Shown here: in pieces, positions 1 to 7,704 of the stretch | How positions within the stretch are numbered: position 1 is the first letter of the stretch | Layout of the letters: each line of letters opens with the position of its first letter | Source of the DNA: Methylobacterium sp. | GTDB taxonomy: Bacteria; Pseudomonadota; Alphaproteobacteria; Rhizobiales; Beijerinckiaceae | Length of the DNA: 64,000 nucleotides | Assembly (NCBI RefSeq): GCF_019745455.1 | Contig: NZ_JAIETD010000020.1 | Location: 1 to 64,000 of the forward strand | Direction of reading: 5' to 3' | Notes under the pieces: generated by a model | Told to the model about the DNA's origin: nothing | Database searches by the model: none | Seen by the model: only the letters and a program-made list of their open reading frames with translations | Made by a program: the position numbers and the translations under genes

Positions 1-719
1 CTAGAAGCGGACGCTCTGAAAATCCGACAAGGCTCGACGGGAGTCGGAGGCCTCTGACGCGACTTCAGGCACACTTCGTTCCGGCCAGACCCAATCCCTC
101 GCCTCCGACAGGTCGTCGGCGATGCGACGGACGTGCTCGTGCTGAGCCGCAAGTGCCTTCCGAAGCGCTGTCTCGGCATGCTCGACGCGTCCGGCGAGCC
201 GAGATGCCGACTGCAAGGCTGCCAGCGCCAGGTGAAGGCGGTCGATACGGTTCAACACGCACATGTCGAAGAGCGTCGTGGTGGCGCCTCCTCGATGAAC
301 CCGTGCACGTGGCATTGCGGGTGATTGGTCCGCTTGTAGGTCTGCCGGTGGAACAGCCAAGGACAGCCCTGATAGGCGAATACCACCGGGCGGTCGCGGG
401 TGAACAGGCTGTCGAAGGTCGGGTCGTCGAGGCCGTGCGGGTGCATCTCGCGGGACGGCAGCGTCATCAGGTCGACGACGTTCACCACTCTGACGCGCAG
501 CTCCGGGACGTGTCGGCGTAGCCAGTTCACGGCAGCAAGGGTCTCCTGCGTCGGGACATCGCCGGAACATGCCATGACCACGTCTGGCGCTGCCTCGCCC
601 TCTTTGGAAGCCCAATCCCGGGTCGCAGCGCCCGCCGAACACTGGCGTGCTGCGCTCGGCACGACGCCTGCACGCCTGTCGCAGCCCTGCCTTCCATCTC
701 CTGCAATCTTCGCCTGCAA
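1..719 (-). pseudogene. phosphoketolase C-terminal remnant, frameshifted
   Basis: Two minus-strand reading frames together give the C-terminal part of a xylulose-5-P/fructose-6-P phosphoketolase (about 800 residues when intact). One frame carries EPDVVMAC-like, RVVNVVDLM and SREMHPHGLDD segments and ends at HVHGFIEE near 290. The other resumes with GGATTTLFDMCVLNRIDR and runs to a TAG at 3..1. Restoring one G:C pair at about 287-288 would join GAGGAG to GGCGCC and make one frame. Similarity fades above about 655, and the N-terminal two thirds and a start codon are missing from the sequence up to the next gene. I therefore read it as a truncated, decayed gene. A sequencing error could explain the frameshift but not the missing N-terminus. 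The 5' limit is uncertain. Confidence 0.75.
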
Positions 720-750
720 TGGGAAGCAGATCGCATCTCGCGCGATCCAC

Positions 751-969
751 GGCTGCCGGACGACCTGAGGCTCCTGGCAGGCATCGTTACCGCTAGTGCC
801 ACCCTCCTTCCCTTCGATCCGACTTCCGTTGCGGCGTCAGCTTTGCAAAGAGGTCTTGGCCCTCCTGTGGAGCAGGCACGCCCCCGCCGGCGACGGCCTT
901 GATCCACCTCAAGGCGAGGCCCGTCGCCGCGGTGATCATGGCTTTCGTAATCGAAAACGGGAGCGGGCG
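751..969. other. intergenic region with FNR/FixK-type site
   Basis: No convincing gene is seen between the phosphoketolase remnant and the small membrane ORF. The segment contains the dyad at 899-912, described separately. Open frames crossing it have no recognisable family signal. Confidence 0.5.
899..912. promoter_or_regulatory. FNR/FixK-type box
   Basis: TTGA-TCCACC-TCAA, a perfect match to the FNR/FixK consensus TTGA-N6-TCAA. It sits in a longer dyad, CCTTGATCCACCTCAAGG. It lies 57 bp before the ATG at 970, which suits activation of the small membrane protein and the BON protein downstream. The assignment to an FNR/FixK regulator is inferred from the consensus. Confidence 0.65.
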
Positions 970-1170
970 ATGACCCTGGTCGTGAGATCCACCTACATCG
1001 AGACCATCCGGTACATCCGGATGCCGGTTGGCCTGCGGGCGAGCAACTCGGATGCGCCCTCCATCGTCACAGAGGGGCACCGCTACCAGAGCATCGGCAG
1101 CCTGCAGGCGCTTGGCCTCGCGGTCGCGGCTGCCGTGGTGACGCCGATGCTGCTTTGGCTGGTGCTCTGA
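970..1170 (+). CDS. small single-pass membrane protein
   Basis: A 66-residue ORF with a GAGCGGG purine stretch just before the ATG. The last 20 or so residues form one hydrophobic helix (LQALGLAVAAAVVTPMLLWL), while the N-terminal 40 are polar. I do not recognise a family. It lies 32 bp upstream of the BON-domain gene on the same strand and 57 bp downstream of an FNR/FixK-type site, so it is probably the first gene of that transcript. An in-frame ATG at 796 would add 58 residues of low-complexity basic sequence without family signal, so 970 is preferred. Confidence 0.5.
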   Translation: MTLVVRSTYIETIRYIRMPVGLRASNSDAPSIVTEGHRYQSIGSLQALGLAVAAAVVTPMLLWLVL

Positions 1171-1202
1171 AAACGCAGGCAACACCGCGTGGGAGATAAA
1201 AG

Positions 1203-1847
1203 ATGGACGACATGACCTTGCGCCAGCACGTTCTGGCGGAGTTGGATTTCGACCCGAAGGTCGACGCAGCGCATGTCGGCGTGGCCGTTCGGGACAGCAT
1301 CGTGACGCTGTCAGGTCACGTCGCCACCTATGCCGAGAAGATCGCAGCCGAGAAGACCGTGCAGCGGGTTCAGGGCGTCAGGGCCGTCGTCGAGGAAATC
1401 GAGGTCCGCTACCCCGCCGACGAGAAGACAGGTGACGAGGAACTCGCCGCGCGTGTCGTGAAGGTCCTGGCCTGGAACGTCCAGGTTCCCGACGGGGCGA
1501 TCAAGGTCAAGGTCGAGCATGGCTGCGTCACGCTCGATGGCTCCGTGCCCTGGTACTACCAGAGGGTGGTCGCACAATCCGCCGTATCAAGGCTGACCGG
1601 GGTCCGGGAGGTTCTGAACCTCCTCGCGGTCAAGCCGACGGCGAGTTCTGCGGACGTGAAATCGAAGGTCCTCGCGGCTTTAAGGCGCACGGCGAAGGAC
1701 CCCGACAACATCACGGTACGCGTCGAGGGGGACACGGTGTTCCTCGATGGGTATGTCGACGTCTGGAGCGAGCGCGAACTGGCCGAGCGTGCGGCGTGGT
1801 CGGCTGCTGGCGTCCATTCGGTCCATGACCATTTGAAGCTGGCTTGA
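1203..1847 (+). CDS. three-BON-domain protein (OsmY-like)
   Basis: A 214-residue protein of three consecutive BON domains (roughly 3-70, 77-145 and 149-214). Each has the V-x-LxGxV core seen in IVTLSGHVATYAEK, CVTLDGSVPWYYQ and TVFLDGYVDVWSE. BON domains are thought to bind phospholipid or peptidoglycan-associated partners, and such proteins are typically induced by osmotic or hypoxic stress. No signal peptide is visible, so a cytoplasmic location is likely. GGGAGA precedes the ATG. It is a clear paralogue of the protein at 8603-9250, with matching LRQ-x5-ELDF N-termini and AAWSA-GV-SV-DHL C-termini. The exact function is unknown. Confidence 0.9.
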   Translation: MDDMTLRQHVLAELDFDPKVDAAHVGVAVRDSIVTLSGHVATYAEKIAAEKTVQRVQGVRAVVEEIEVRYPADEKTGDEELAARVVKVLAWNVQVPDGAIKVKVEHGCVTLDGSVPWYYQRVVAQSAVSRLTGVREVLNLLAVKPTASSADVKSKVLAALRRTAKDPDNITVRVEGDTVFLDGYVDVWSERELAERAAWSAAGVHSVHDHLKLA

Positions 1848-2175
1848 GTGGGTCGGGCAGCGATTGCGTAGCACACTGCGCGAAGTCGGCGGGCTCCTCG
1901 TGCAGATGACTAGGCTAAGAAGGCTCCGTGAAATCGCAGGGCTCGACCTTTGCATCATTCGCAGCCGAGTTGCAGCTCCGCCCGCATCTGCTTCTCCCGC
2001 GACTGCCGGCGGAGGCTGCGTTCGCAGACCGACGCGCTCGAAGAGCTCAGATCCGCGAACATTCTCGCGATGACGTCGTCATGCCCCGGCTCCTCAAGGT
2101 CGGCGAAGCGTACGGTCCAAGCGCAGGTTTCCGCTTCGAGTCCTATCAGACCAAGGCGTTCTGCTGCCCAAAGAC
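1848..2175. other. intergenic region, no supported gene
   Basis: Only short overlapping frames without codon-usage or family signal are present. No hairpin followed by a T-run and no regulator box was recognised. Confidence 0.4.
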
Positions 2176-2274
2176 CTACAGGACATTACGGCGGGCGATG
2201 ACGCCCTCGCGTGTGTCCTTCTCGATGAGCAGCGCCTCCGGGCGGGTGAGACGATCGATGGTGATGAGGTTCAT
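2176..2274 (-). CDS. possible 32-residue peptide
   Basis: A short ORF starting MNLITIDRLTRPEALLIEKD. An AAGGAG ribosome binding site lies 8 nt before its ATG, which is the only reason to list it. It lies about 140 bp downstream of the terC stop in the same orientation. No family is recognised. It could be the surviving start of a truncated gene, because the first 20 residues look like normal coding sequence. Confidence 0.3.
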   Translation of the reverse strand: MNLITIDRLTRPEALLIEKDTREGVIARRNVL

Positions 2275-2415
2275 GGCTCTTTGCTCCTTGTCGTGGCCTT
2301 CCCCGATTTGGAGGGGCCGCTCTAGTCGAAGATCGGCCCGTCCGAGGCGCGTAACCCGGGGGTAATCCCGCGCCTTTCCGGAACCGAGCATGGCCGGCTC
2401 CGAACTTGATCCTCG

Positions 2416-3429
2416 TCAGCGGGGAAGCGATGTTGCGCCCTGGGCCGAAGCCGCAGCTGCGTGGCTCCTCGTCTTCCACAGGCTCCAGAGCACGCCCGTA
2501 ATGAGAAGGCCGAAGGTGATCCCGAGCGACAGGGCCGGCGGGAATTTCTCCATACCTAAGATACCCGCCACGAAGATCTTCGATCCGATGAAGATCAGCA
2601 CGCCAGCGAGCGCGTATTTGAGGTAGTGGAAGCGGTCCACCATTGCCGCGAGTGCGAAGTACAGTGCGCGCAACCCGAGGATGGCGAAGATGTTCGAGGT
2701 GTAGACGATGAACGGGTCCGTGGTGATCGCGAAGATGGCCGGAACCGAGTCGACCGCGAAGATCACGTCGGCGATCTCGATCATCACAAGCGCGAGGAAC
2801 AGCGGCGTCATGAACCACACGGCCTTGCCGGTCGTCGGCGAGGTCTGGCGAACGAAGAACTTCTCGCCGTGCAGATCATCCGTGACGTTGAGGCGGGCAC
2901 GCATGAAGCGCAGCACGGGGTTCGCGGCGACGTCGTAGGTCCTGTCGGCGAACACGATCATCTTCACGCCCGTGGCGATGAGGAAGATCGCGAACAGGTA
3001 GAGAACCCAGGAGGCCTGTGCGACGATAGTGGCGCCTACCCCGATCATGATCGCGCGCAGCACGATGACTCCGAGGATACCCCAGAACAGCACCCGGTGC
3101 TGATAGAGGCGCGGCACAGAGAAGAAGGTAAAGATCATCGCGATGACGAAGACGTTGTCCATCGCCAGCGCCTTCTCCACCGCAAAGCCCGTCAGATAGG
3201 CCATGCCGGCGTCTTGGCCGAGGTACCACCAGATCCAGCCGCCGAACGCGAGACCGAGCGCGATGTAGATCGCGCTCAGGCCGAGGCTCTCGCGCACCCC
3301 GATCTCGCGCGTCTTGCGGTGAAGAACGCCCAGGTCGAGAACCAAAAGGGTCGCGACGATCGAAAGGAAAGCGAGCCACATCCAGAGCGGCTTGCCGAGC
3401 CACAGGACGGAGACAATGGCGAGTTCCAC
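2416..3429 (-). CDS. TerC/Alx-family integral membrane protein
   Basis: A 337-residue polytopic membrane protein with about eight or nine hydrophobic segments. It has the two conserved acidic TerC motifs: EKALAMDNVFV with Asp91 and EIADVIFAVDSVPA with Asp221 and Asp227. TerC/Alx proteins are linked to Mn(II) export and metal or tellurite tolerance. The start is a GTG at 3429 preceded by AGGGG. It is divergent from the lysR gene at 3740, and the 310 bp between them carry phased LysR-type half-sites, so it is a likely target of that regulator. Substrate cannot be told from sequence. Confidence 0.9.
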   Translation of the reverse strand: MELAIVSVLWLGKPLWMWLAFLSIVATLLVLDLGVLHRKTREIGVRESLGLSAIYIALGLAFGGWIWWYLGQDAGMAYLTGFAVEKALAMDNVFVIAMIFTFFSVPRLYQHRVLFWGILGVIVLRAIMIGVGATIVAQASWVLYLFAIFLIATGVKMIVFADRTYDVAANPVLRFMRARLNVTDDLHGEKFFVRQTSPTTGKAVWFMTPLFLALVMIEIADVIFAVDSVPAIFAITTDPFIVYTSNIFAILGLRALYFALAAMVDRFHYLKYALAGVLIFIGSKIFVAGILGMEKFPPALSLGITFGLLITGVLWSLWKTRSHAAAASAQGATSLPR

Positions 3430-3739
3430 GAGGTACCCCTGCTGAGGCCGGCAAGCGATGTCGAGAACGATCCGACATCGCGAGAGCGCCGACAGCTCTC
3501 ACCAGAGGGGCCCGGATCCGGGTTGCCATCGAAGTTGGGCGGCTGAGCAGGGTTGTGAAAGGCCCTAAATCTGCAATGACGGTCATTGCGAAAGGCAATG
3601 GGTTTCTCGACCATCTTGGATTTGCGGAATTTCATTTCCAGCCGCAGAGGCGACCGAGATGTGCGTCGGCAGTCGAAGCCCCGGCTGGATCCCTGTCCGC
3701 ACCGTAGAATGCCGAAGCCGAACCCTTGAAGAGCCGACG
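3430..3739. other. divergent promoter region terC/lysR
   Basis: A 310-bp divergent intergenic region. The only organised signal is the array of three alternating half-sites at 3573-3600, about 144 bp from the terC start and 140 bp from the lysR start. No small gene is evident. Confidence 0.6.
3573..3600. promoter_or_regulatory. LysR-type operator array
   Basis: Three alternating half-sites, GCAATG, CATTGC and GCAATG, start at 3573, 3584 and 3595, exactly 11 bp apart. The first pair forms the 17-bp palindrome GCAATGACGGTCATTGC. The second, CATTGC-GAAAG-GCAATG, has the T-N11-A geometry of LysR-type regulators. The same 6-5-6 dyad recurs at 4702-4718 before the sbtA-like gene. Binding by the adjacent LysR protein is an inference. 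Confidence 0.65.
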
Positions 3740-4675
3740 ATGCAGCCCCTGCCGTTCGACCTCGACGTCCTGCGTACATTCGTCGCCGTCGTCGACAATG
3801 GCAGCTTCACGCGGGCCGCACAGCGGATCAACCGAGCGCAGCCGACGGTCTCGCTGCAGATCAAGCGCCTGGAAGACAGCCTCGGATGCCGGCTGTTCGA
3901 CCGTGAGGGACGCGAGGTGCAGCTCACGCCGCACGGCGAAATCCTGCTGAACTACGCGAGGCAGATGCTCAAGCTCGGCAACGAAGCCCGGGCGCGCGTG
4001 ATGGAGCCTGACGTCTCCGGAACGGTGCGGCTCGGGACACCCGAGGACTTCGCCACAACGCATTTGTCGGAGATCCTGGCGCAGTTCGCTCGGGCGCATC
4101 CGCAGGTCGCCCTGGAGGTCAACTGCGACTTCACCGTCAACCTTCTCGACGATTTCTCGAAGGGCCACTACGACCTCATGCTGTTCAAGCGCGAGCCGCA
4201 GGGTCCCGGTGGCGGCATCGGCGTCTGGCGCGAAATTCTGGATTGGGCGGCGTCGCCGCGGCTGGTTCTGAGCGAAGACGCGCCGGTGCCCCTCGTCCTT
4301 TCGCCTGTTCCCGACGTGTACCGGAAGCGGGCGCTCACGGCCCTCGACGCAGCCCGCCGCCCTTGGCGCATCGCCTATACGAGCCCGAGCCTGGCTGGCT
4401 TGCAGGCGGCCGTGCAGGCAGGGCTCGGGATCACCGTCCTCCCCACCGAGATGGTGCCGGCGGGGCTGGTTTCGGTGGCCGTCCAGCTGAACCTGCCCAA
4501 ACTGCCGGATACCGAGATCGTCCTCTACCGTGCGCCCGGCGTCCTTTCGCGCGCTGCGGAGCTGCTGTCGGACACCATCAAGACATCCCTGGAGCGAAGG
4601 AGTGCCCACGCCTCGCCAAGGACCCCGGAGCCCATCGCCGGGAACAGCCCTCTGCCGGGTGCCGATCATCGATAG
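3740..4675 (+). CDS. LysR-family transcriptional regulator
   Basis: A 311-residue LysR regulator. The N-terminal winged helix-turn-helix (about 8-67) has FVAVVDNGSFTRAAQRI, PTVSLQIKRLE and LFDREGREVQLTPHG. The effector domain follows from about 90, starting GTVRLGTPEDFA. The start at 3740 places the HTH at the usual distance from the N-terminus. The gene lies between divergent terC and a co-directional sbtA-like transporter, with matching operator-like dyads on both sides, so it probably controls both neighbours and itself. The co-inducer is unknown. A link to inorganic carbon or metal ion status is suggested only by the neighbours. Confidence 0.93.
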   Translation: MQPLPFDLDVLRTFVAVVDNGSFTRAAQRINRAQPTVSLQIKRLEDSLGCRLFDREGREVQLTPHGEILLNYARQMLKLGNEARARVMEPDVSGTVRLGTPEDFATTHLSEILAQFARAHPQVALEVNCDFTVNLLDDFSKGHYDLMLFKREPQGPGGGIGVWREILDWAASPRLVLSEDAPVPLVLSPVPDVYRKRALTALDAARRPWRIAYTSPSLAGLQAAVQAGLGITVLPTEMVPAGLVSVAVQLNLPKLPDTEIVLYRAPGVLSRAAELLSDTIKTSLERRSAHASPRTPEPIAGNSPLPGADHR

Positions 4676-4701
4676 AGGAATTCAACGGCTTCGACGAAAC
4701 T

Positions 4702-4718
4702 CATTGCCTAAAGCAATG
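4702..4718. promoter_or_regulatory. LysR-type operator before sbtA-like gene
   Basis: CATTGC-CTAAA-GCAATG, a 6-5-6 perfect dyad containing T-N11-A. It is identical in both half-sites and spacing to 3584-3600. It lies 155 bp before the transporter ATG and 26 bp after the lysR stop. Confidence 0.65.
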
Positions 4719-4873
4719 TGCTGCCTAGATCCCGCGACATTTATCGCTCCGTTGGTGCCTCTATCCTGCACCTCGAGACGGTGACCTCAGGAAGCGAAAC
4801 GCCGCCCCGGTAGTCCAATGACTGCGCGGCTCGTCGCTCGTCCGAGGCATCTCAACGACCCGGAGCAGACCAG

Positions 4874-5908
4874 ATGACAGCCCTCGAACTCGCGCAAGCC
4901 AACCTCCTGTCGCCGGCGGTCCTGTGTTTCGGTCTCGGTGGACTGGCCGTCCTGGCCCGATCCGACCTTCGCGTGCCGGACGGCGTCTTCGCCGCTCTGT
5001 CGATGTACCTGATGTTCTCGATCGGCCTGCGCGGCGGAGCGGAGCTGCGTCACGCCGACCTTGCGGCCATCGCCGCCCCGATCGCCGGCGCGCTCGCCCT
5101 CTGCAGCCTGATCCCGCTCTGGAGCTACGCCGCCCTGCGCCGCTTCGGCGGCCTCTCGGTGGAGAACGCGGCAGCGATCGCTGCGCATTACGGGTCCGTG
5201 TCCGCCGTGACCTTCGCGGCCGTCACGACCATGCTGGACCGCCAGGGCACGCCCTATGAGGGTTACGTGGCGGTCCTCCTCGCGACGATGGAGGTGCCGG
5301 CCATCATCGTCGCCATCGCTCTCGCGCGCCTGGCGCAGAGCGCAGGTGCGAACCACCTCGTGGCGAGCGGCGGAGGCGGTGCTTTGATGCTCGGCGACTC
5401 ACCGCAGCTCGGCCGTACGTGTCATCATTCAATCCTGGCGGAGGTGCTGTCTTCCAAAAGCATCGTCCTCCTCCTCGGCGGCCTCGCCATCGGGGCGCTC
5501 GCCGGACCTGCGAGCATCGACAAGGTCAAGCCGTTCTTCGTCGATCTCTTCCAGGGTGCGCTCTGCCTGTTCCTGCTCGAACTCGGCCGGATGGCGGCGA
5601 GCAAGGCGGGAGAGTTCCGCAAGGTCGGTGCCTTCCTCATCGGGTTCGCACTGGTGATGCCGGTCCTGCACGGCTTGATGGGAATCGGACTGGCGCATGT
5701 CCTGGGGATGTCGCCGGGCGGAGCGGTCGTGCTCGCGGCGCTCGCCGCCAGCGCGTCGTACATCGCAGCTCCAGCCGCCGTGCAACTGGCGCTGCCTGAG
5801 GCCAATCCTGGCCTCTACCTGACCTGCTCGCTGGCGATCACCTTCCCGTTCAACATCCTTGTCGGGTTGCCGCTCTATCAAGCCCTCGCTCAGGCTCTCT
5901 ACAGCTGA
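4874..5908 (+). CDS. SbtA-like sodium-dependent bicarbonate transporter family permease
   Basis: A 344-residue inner-membrane permease of the SbtA/DUF897 family with about ten hydrophobic helices in two inverted halves. Family features include MYLMFSIGLRGG near the first half, AAHYGSVSAVTFA, and LLELGRMAASK with ASASYIAAPAAVQLALPEA in the second half. Cyanobacterial SbtA imports bicarbonate with sodium. Heterotrophic homologues are poorly characterised and may carry other anions. GGAGCAG precedes the ATG. It lies downstream of lysR with a LysR-type dyad between them. No sbtB-like PII gene was found next to it. Confidence 0.88.
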   Translation: MTALELAQANLLSPAVLCFGLGGLAVLARSDLRVPDGVFAALSMYLMFSIGLRGGAELRHADLAAIAAPIAGALALCSLIPLWSYAALRRFGGLSVENAAAIAAHYGSVSAVTFAAVTTMLDRQGTPYEGYVAVLLATMEVPAIIVAIALARLAQSAGANHLVASGGGGALMLGDSPQLGRTCHHSILAEVLSSKSIVLLLGGLAIGALAGPASIDKVKPFFVDLFQGALCLFLLELGRMAASKAGEFRKVGAFLIGFALVMPVLHGLMGIGLAHVLGMSPGGAVVLAALAASASYIAAPAAVQLALPEANPGLYLTCSLAITFPFNILVGLPLYQALAQALYS

Positions 5909-6018
5909 TCCTGCTCACGGCGCCAATCCATGGAACCCACCCTTGATGGCCGCATCGGCGAACGAAGGACACACCGTCGTGTCATCGGCTTCAGCCTTGG
6001 ACCGACCATCACCAACCC

Positions 6019-6032
6019 TTGAGATGGATCAA
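6019..6032. promoter_or_regulatory. FNR/FixK-type box
   Basis: TTGA-GATGGA-TCAA within CCTTGAGATGGATCAAGG, a perfect half-site match. It lies 67 bp before the ATG of the universal stress protein gene at 6100 and suits oxygen-responsive activation of that gene and the coupled cytochrome c. Confidence 0.65.
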
Positions 6033-6099
6033 GGCGGTCCGCAGGCGTGAGTGCTCAATCCTCCCTATGGCTGGCGCAACTGACCAGGGAGAGGCATAA

Positions 6100-6915
6100 A
6101 TGAAGATCTCCAACATAATGGTGTCGCTCGATCTCGGGTCAGCCACAGCGGACAGGGTCCAGCTCGCCGCAGGTCTCGCCGAGCGCTTCGAGGCCACGTT
6201 GACCGGCGTCGCCGCGCGCCAGGTGCCCGGCCTCGTCGCTGTCAGCGACGTCGGGGAGGTGGAGCGAATTTACGAGGTGGAGGAACGGCGCGCGAACGAG
6301 CAACTCGCCGAGGTCAGAGCCGTGTTCGAGCGTGAGGTGGAACGTGGCGTGCGGATGGCATGGCGCGCGGCATTGGCCAACCCGACGGCTTTTCTAGTCG
6401 AACAGGCCCGCGCCGCGGATCTGGTGGTGATCGGACGCCAGGGACCGGCCGACGGCGATCCTGGCCTGATGGGCGTCTCGGCCGGCCCGCTCCTGATGGA
6501 GGTCGGTCGCCCCGTGCTCGTCGCTCCGCCCGGCATCGAACGTCTCTCGGCCAAGCGGGTCGTCGTGGCCTGGAAGGATACGCGCGAGGCACGGAGGGCT
6601 GTCCAGGACGCCTTGCCGTTCCTTTGCCGCGCGGACGCGGTCCATGTCGTGGTGGTCGGATCACATGCGCATCAGGAGGGGGCCGAGGACGTGGCCGCTT
6701 ATTTGTCAGGACATGGCGTCAGCGTGACCACGCACCTGCTGCCGAACCCAACGTTCGAACCGTCCGACGAGATCATGAGCCTCGCCCAACGTGAGCGAGC
6801 CGACCTCGTCGTCATGGGCGCCTACGGCCACACCAGACTAAGGGAGTGGATCTTCGGTGGTGCCACTCGCGACACTCTACAGACCATGCCGGTCTGCTGC
6901 CTGATGAGCCACTGA
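6100..6915 (+). CDS. tandem universal stress protein (UspA family)
   Basis: A 271-residue protein with two Usp domains (about 3-146 and 151-270). The second domain keeps the ATP-binding pattern G-x2-G-x9-G in VVMGAYGHTRLREWIFGG. Two-domain Usp proteins are cytoplasmic stress proteins often controlled by FNR-type regulators, and a matching site lies upstream. GAGAGG precedes the ATG. The stop overlaps the ATG of the next gene (TGATG), implying translational coupling to the cytochrome c. It is paralogous to 7705-8514, and both end VCCLMSH. Confidence 0.93.
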   Translation: MKISNIMVSLDLGSATADRVQLAAGLAERFEATLTGVAARQVPGLVAVSDVGEVERIYEVEERRANEQLAEVRAVFEREVERGVRMAWRAALANPTAFLVEQARAADLVVIGRQGPADGDPGLMGVSAGPLLMEVGRPVLVAPPGIERLSAKRVVVAWKDTREARRAVQDALPFLCRADAVHVVVVGSHAHQEGAEDVAAYLSGHGVSVTTHLLPNPTFEPSDEIMSLAQRERADLVVMGAYGHTRLREWIFGGATRDTLQTMPVCCLMSH

Positions 6916-7256
6916 TGCTCCGCTCAAGCTCTGTCCGCATCCTAGCCGTCCTGGCGCTCGTTTTCATCGAAACCCTTTCGGTCGGTTCTGCGGCCGCCTG
7001 GGACCGTCGGGTCAAGCGGGGCGAGCTCATCGCCTTGGCCAACTGCGCCCGTTGCCATGCCGTGGCGCGGTTCGGGTCTAGCCCCCTTCGCGAGGCGCCC
7101 CCCTTCCGCGCGCTGCACGAGCGCTATCCAGTCGGGGACTTGGCGGAGGCTCTGGTCGAGGGGATCACTACTGGACATCCGACCATGCCTGAGTTCCGGC
7201 TCGAACCGGACGAGGCGGACGCTCTCATCGCCTACATGAAATCGCTGGCGAATTGA
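6915..7256 (+). CDS. small periplasmic c-type cytochrome
   Basis: A 113-residue class I cytochrome c. A hydrophobic signal sequence (about 1-28, ending GSAAA) is followed by one heme-binding CARCH at 44-48 and a probable axial Met91 in HPTMPEFRL. The C-terminal helix DEADALIAYMKSL is typical. It would be exported and heme-loaded by the Ccm system, genes of which lie at 29.0-30.3 and 37.2-38.7 kb. It shares a 1-nt stop/start overlap with the upstream stress protein gene. Its electron-transfer partner is unknown. Confidence 0.9.
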   Translation: MLRSSSVRILAVLALVFIETLSVGSAAAWDRRVKRGELIALANCARCHAVARFGSSPLREAPPFRALHERYPVGDLAEALVEGITTGHPTMPEFRLEPDEADALIAYMKSLAN

Positions 7257-7361
7257 TCCGCCGCCCCGAGCTCGATTTCCCTATGGTGGTCTGCATACCT
7301 GCAGCTGATGGCAAATGCTTCGCTGAACTCGCTGAGAACCGCCGCCGCGGTGCGGTTCGGG

Positions 7362-7601
7362 TCATCGGATGATCCATAGCCCTATGACGGTAAGGCTGAC
7401 CGTATAGACCGGGCAATGATCTGCGTCGCTGACTACGACGGCGTAGATGTGGGAGTCGCTGCCTTGAGAAGCCTCATCTCTCGCGATGTTCGGCAGGAGC
7501 TTCTTTGCCACGAGGCGCGCAGCCTGCAGATCTTCGCATTGGACGCCTTCTTCGTCCAACTGCATAGCGCCATCATAAACATCGAAGAAATACAAGGGCA
7601 T
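7362..7601 (-). CDS. DUF6894-family small protein
   Basis: A 79-residue protein beginning MPLYFFDVYDG, with DEEGVQCEDLQAARLVA and a C-terminal PVYTVSLT segment. This pattern is common to short DUF6894-type proteins that are abundant in Methylobacterium and relatives. The function is unknown. The long spacing to both neighbours suggests it is monocistronic. Confidence 0.75.
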   Translation of the reverse strand: MPLYFFDVYDGAMQLDEEGVQCEDLQAARLVAKKLLPNIARDEASQGSDSHIYAVVVSDADHCPVYTVSLTVIGLWIIR

Positions 7602-7704
7602 TGCAATCCCCGAGAATGGTATATTCCAACGAATTACCGGTCTATCCGTTCTGCTTGGTCTTACGAGATGGACAGGATGAGGTCCCGCGACGTGTCGGAC
7701 TTGG

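Noticed and set aside
1928..2365. 145-codon plus-strand frame in the BON/terC interval
   Set aside because: Basic, Ser/Arg-rich composition with no ribosome binding site or family signal.
7599..7608. CATTGC/GCAAT overlap before the DUF6894 gene
   Set aside because: The half-sites overlap instead of being spaced by 5 bp, so it does not match the LysR-type dyads.
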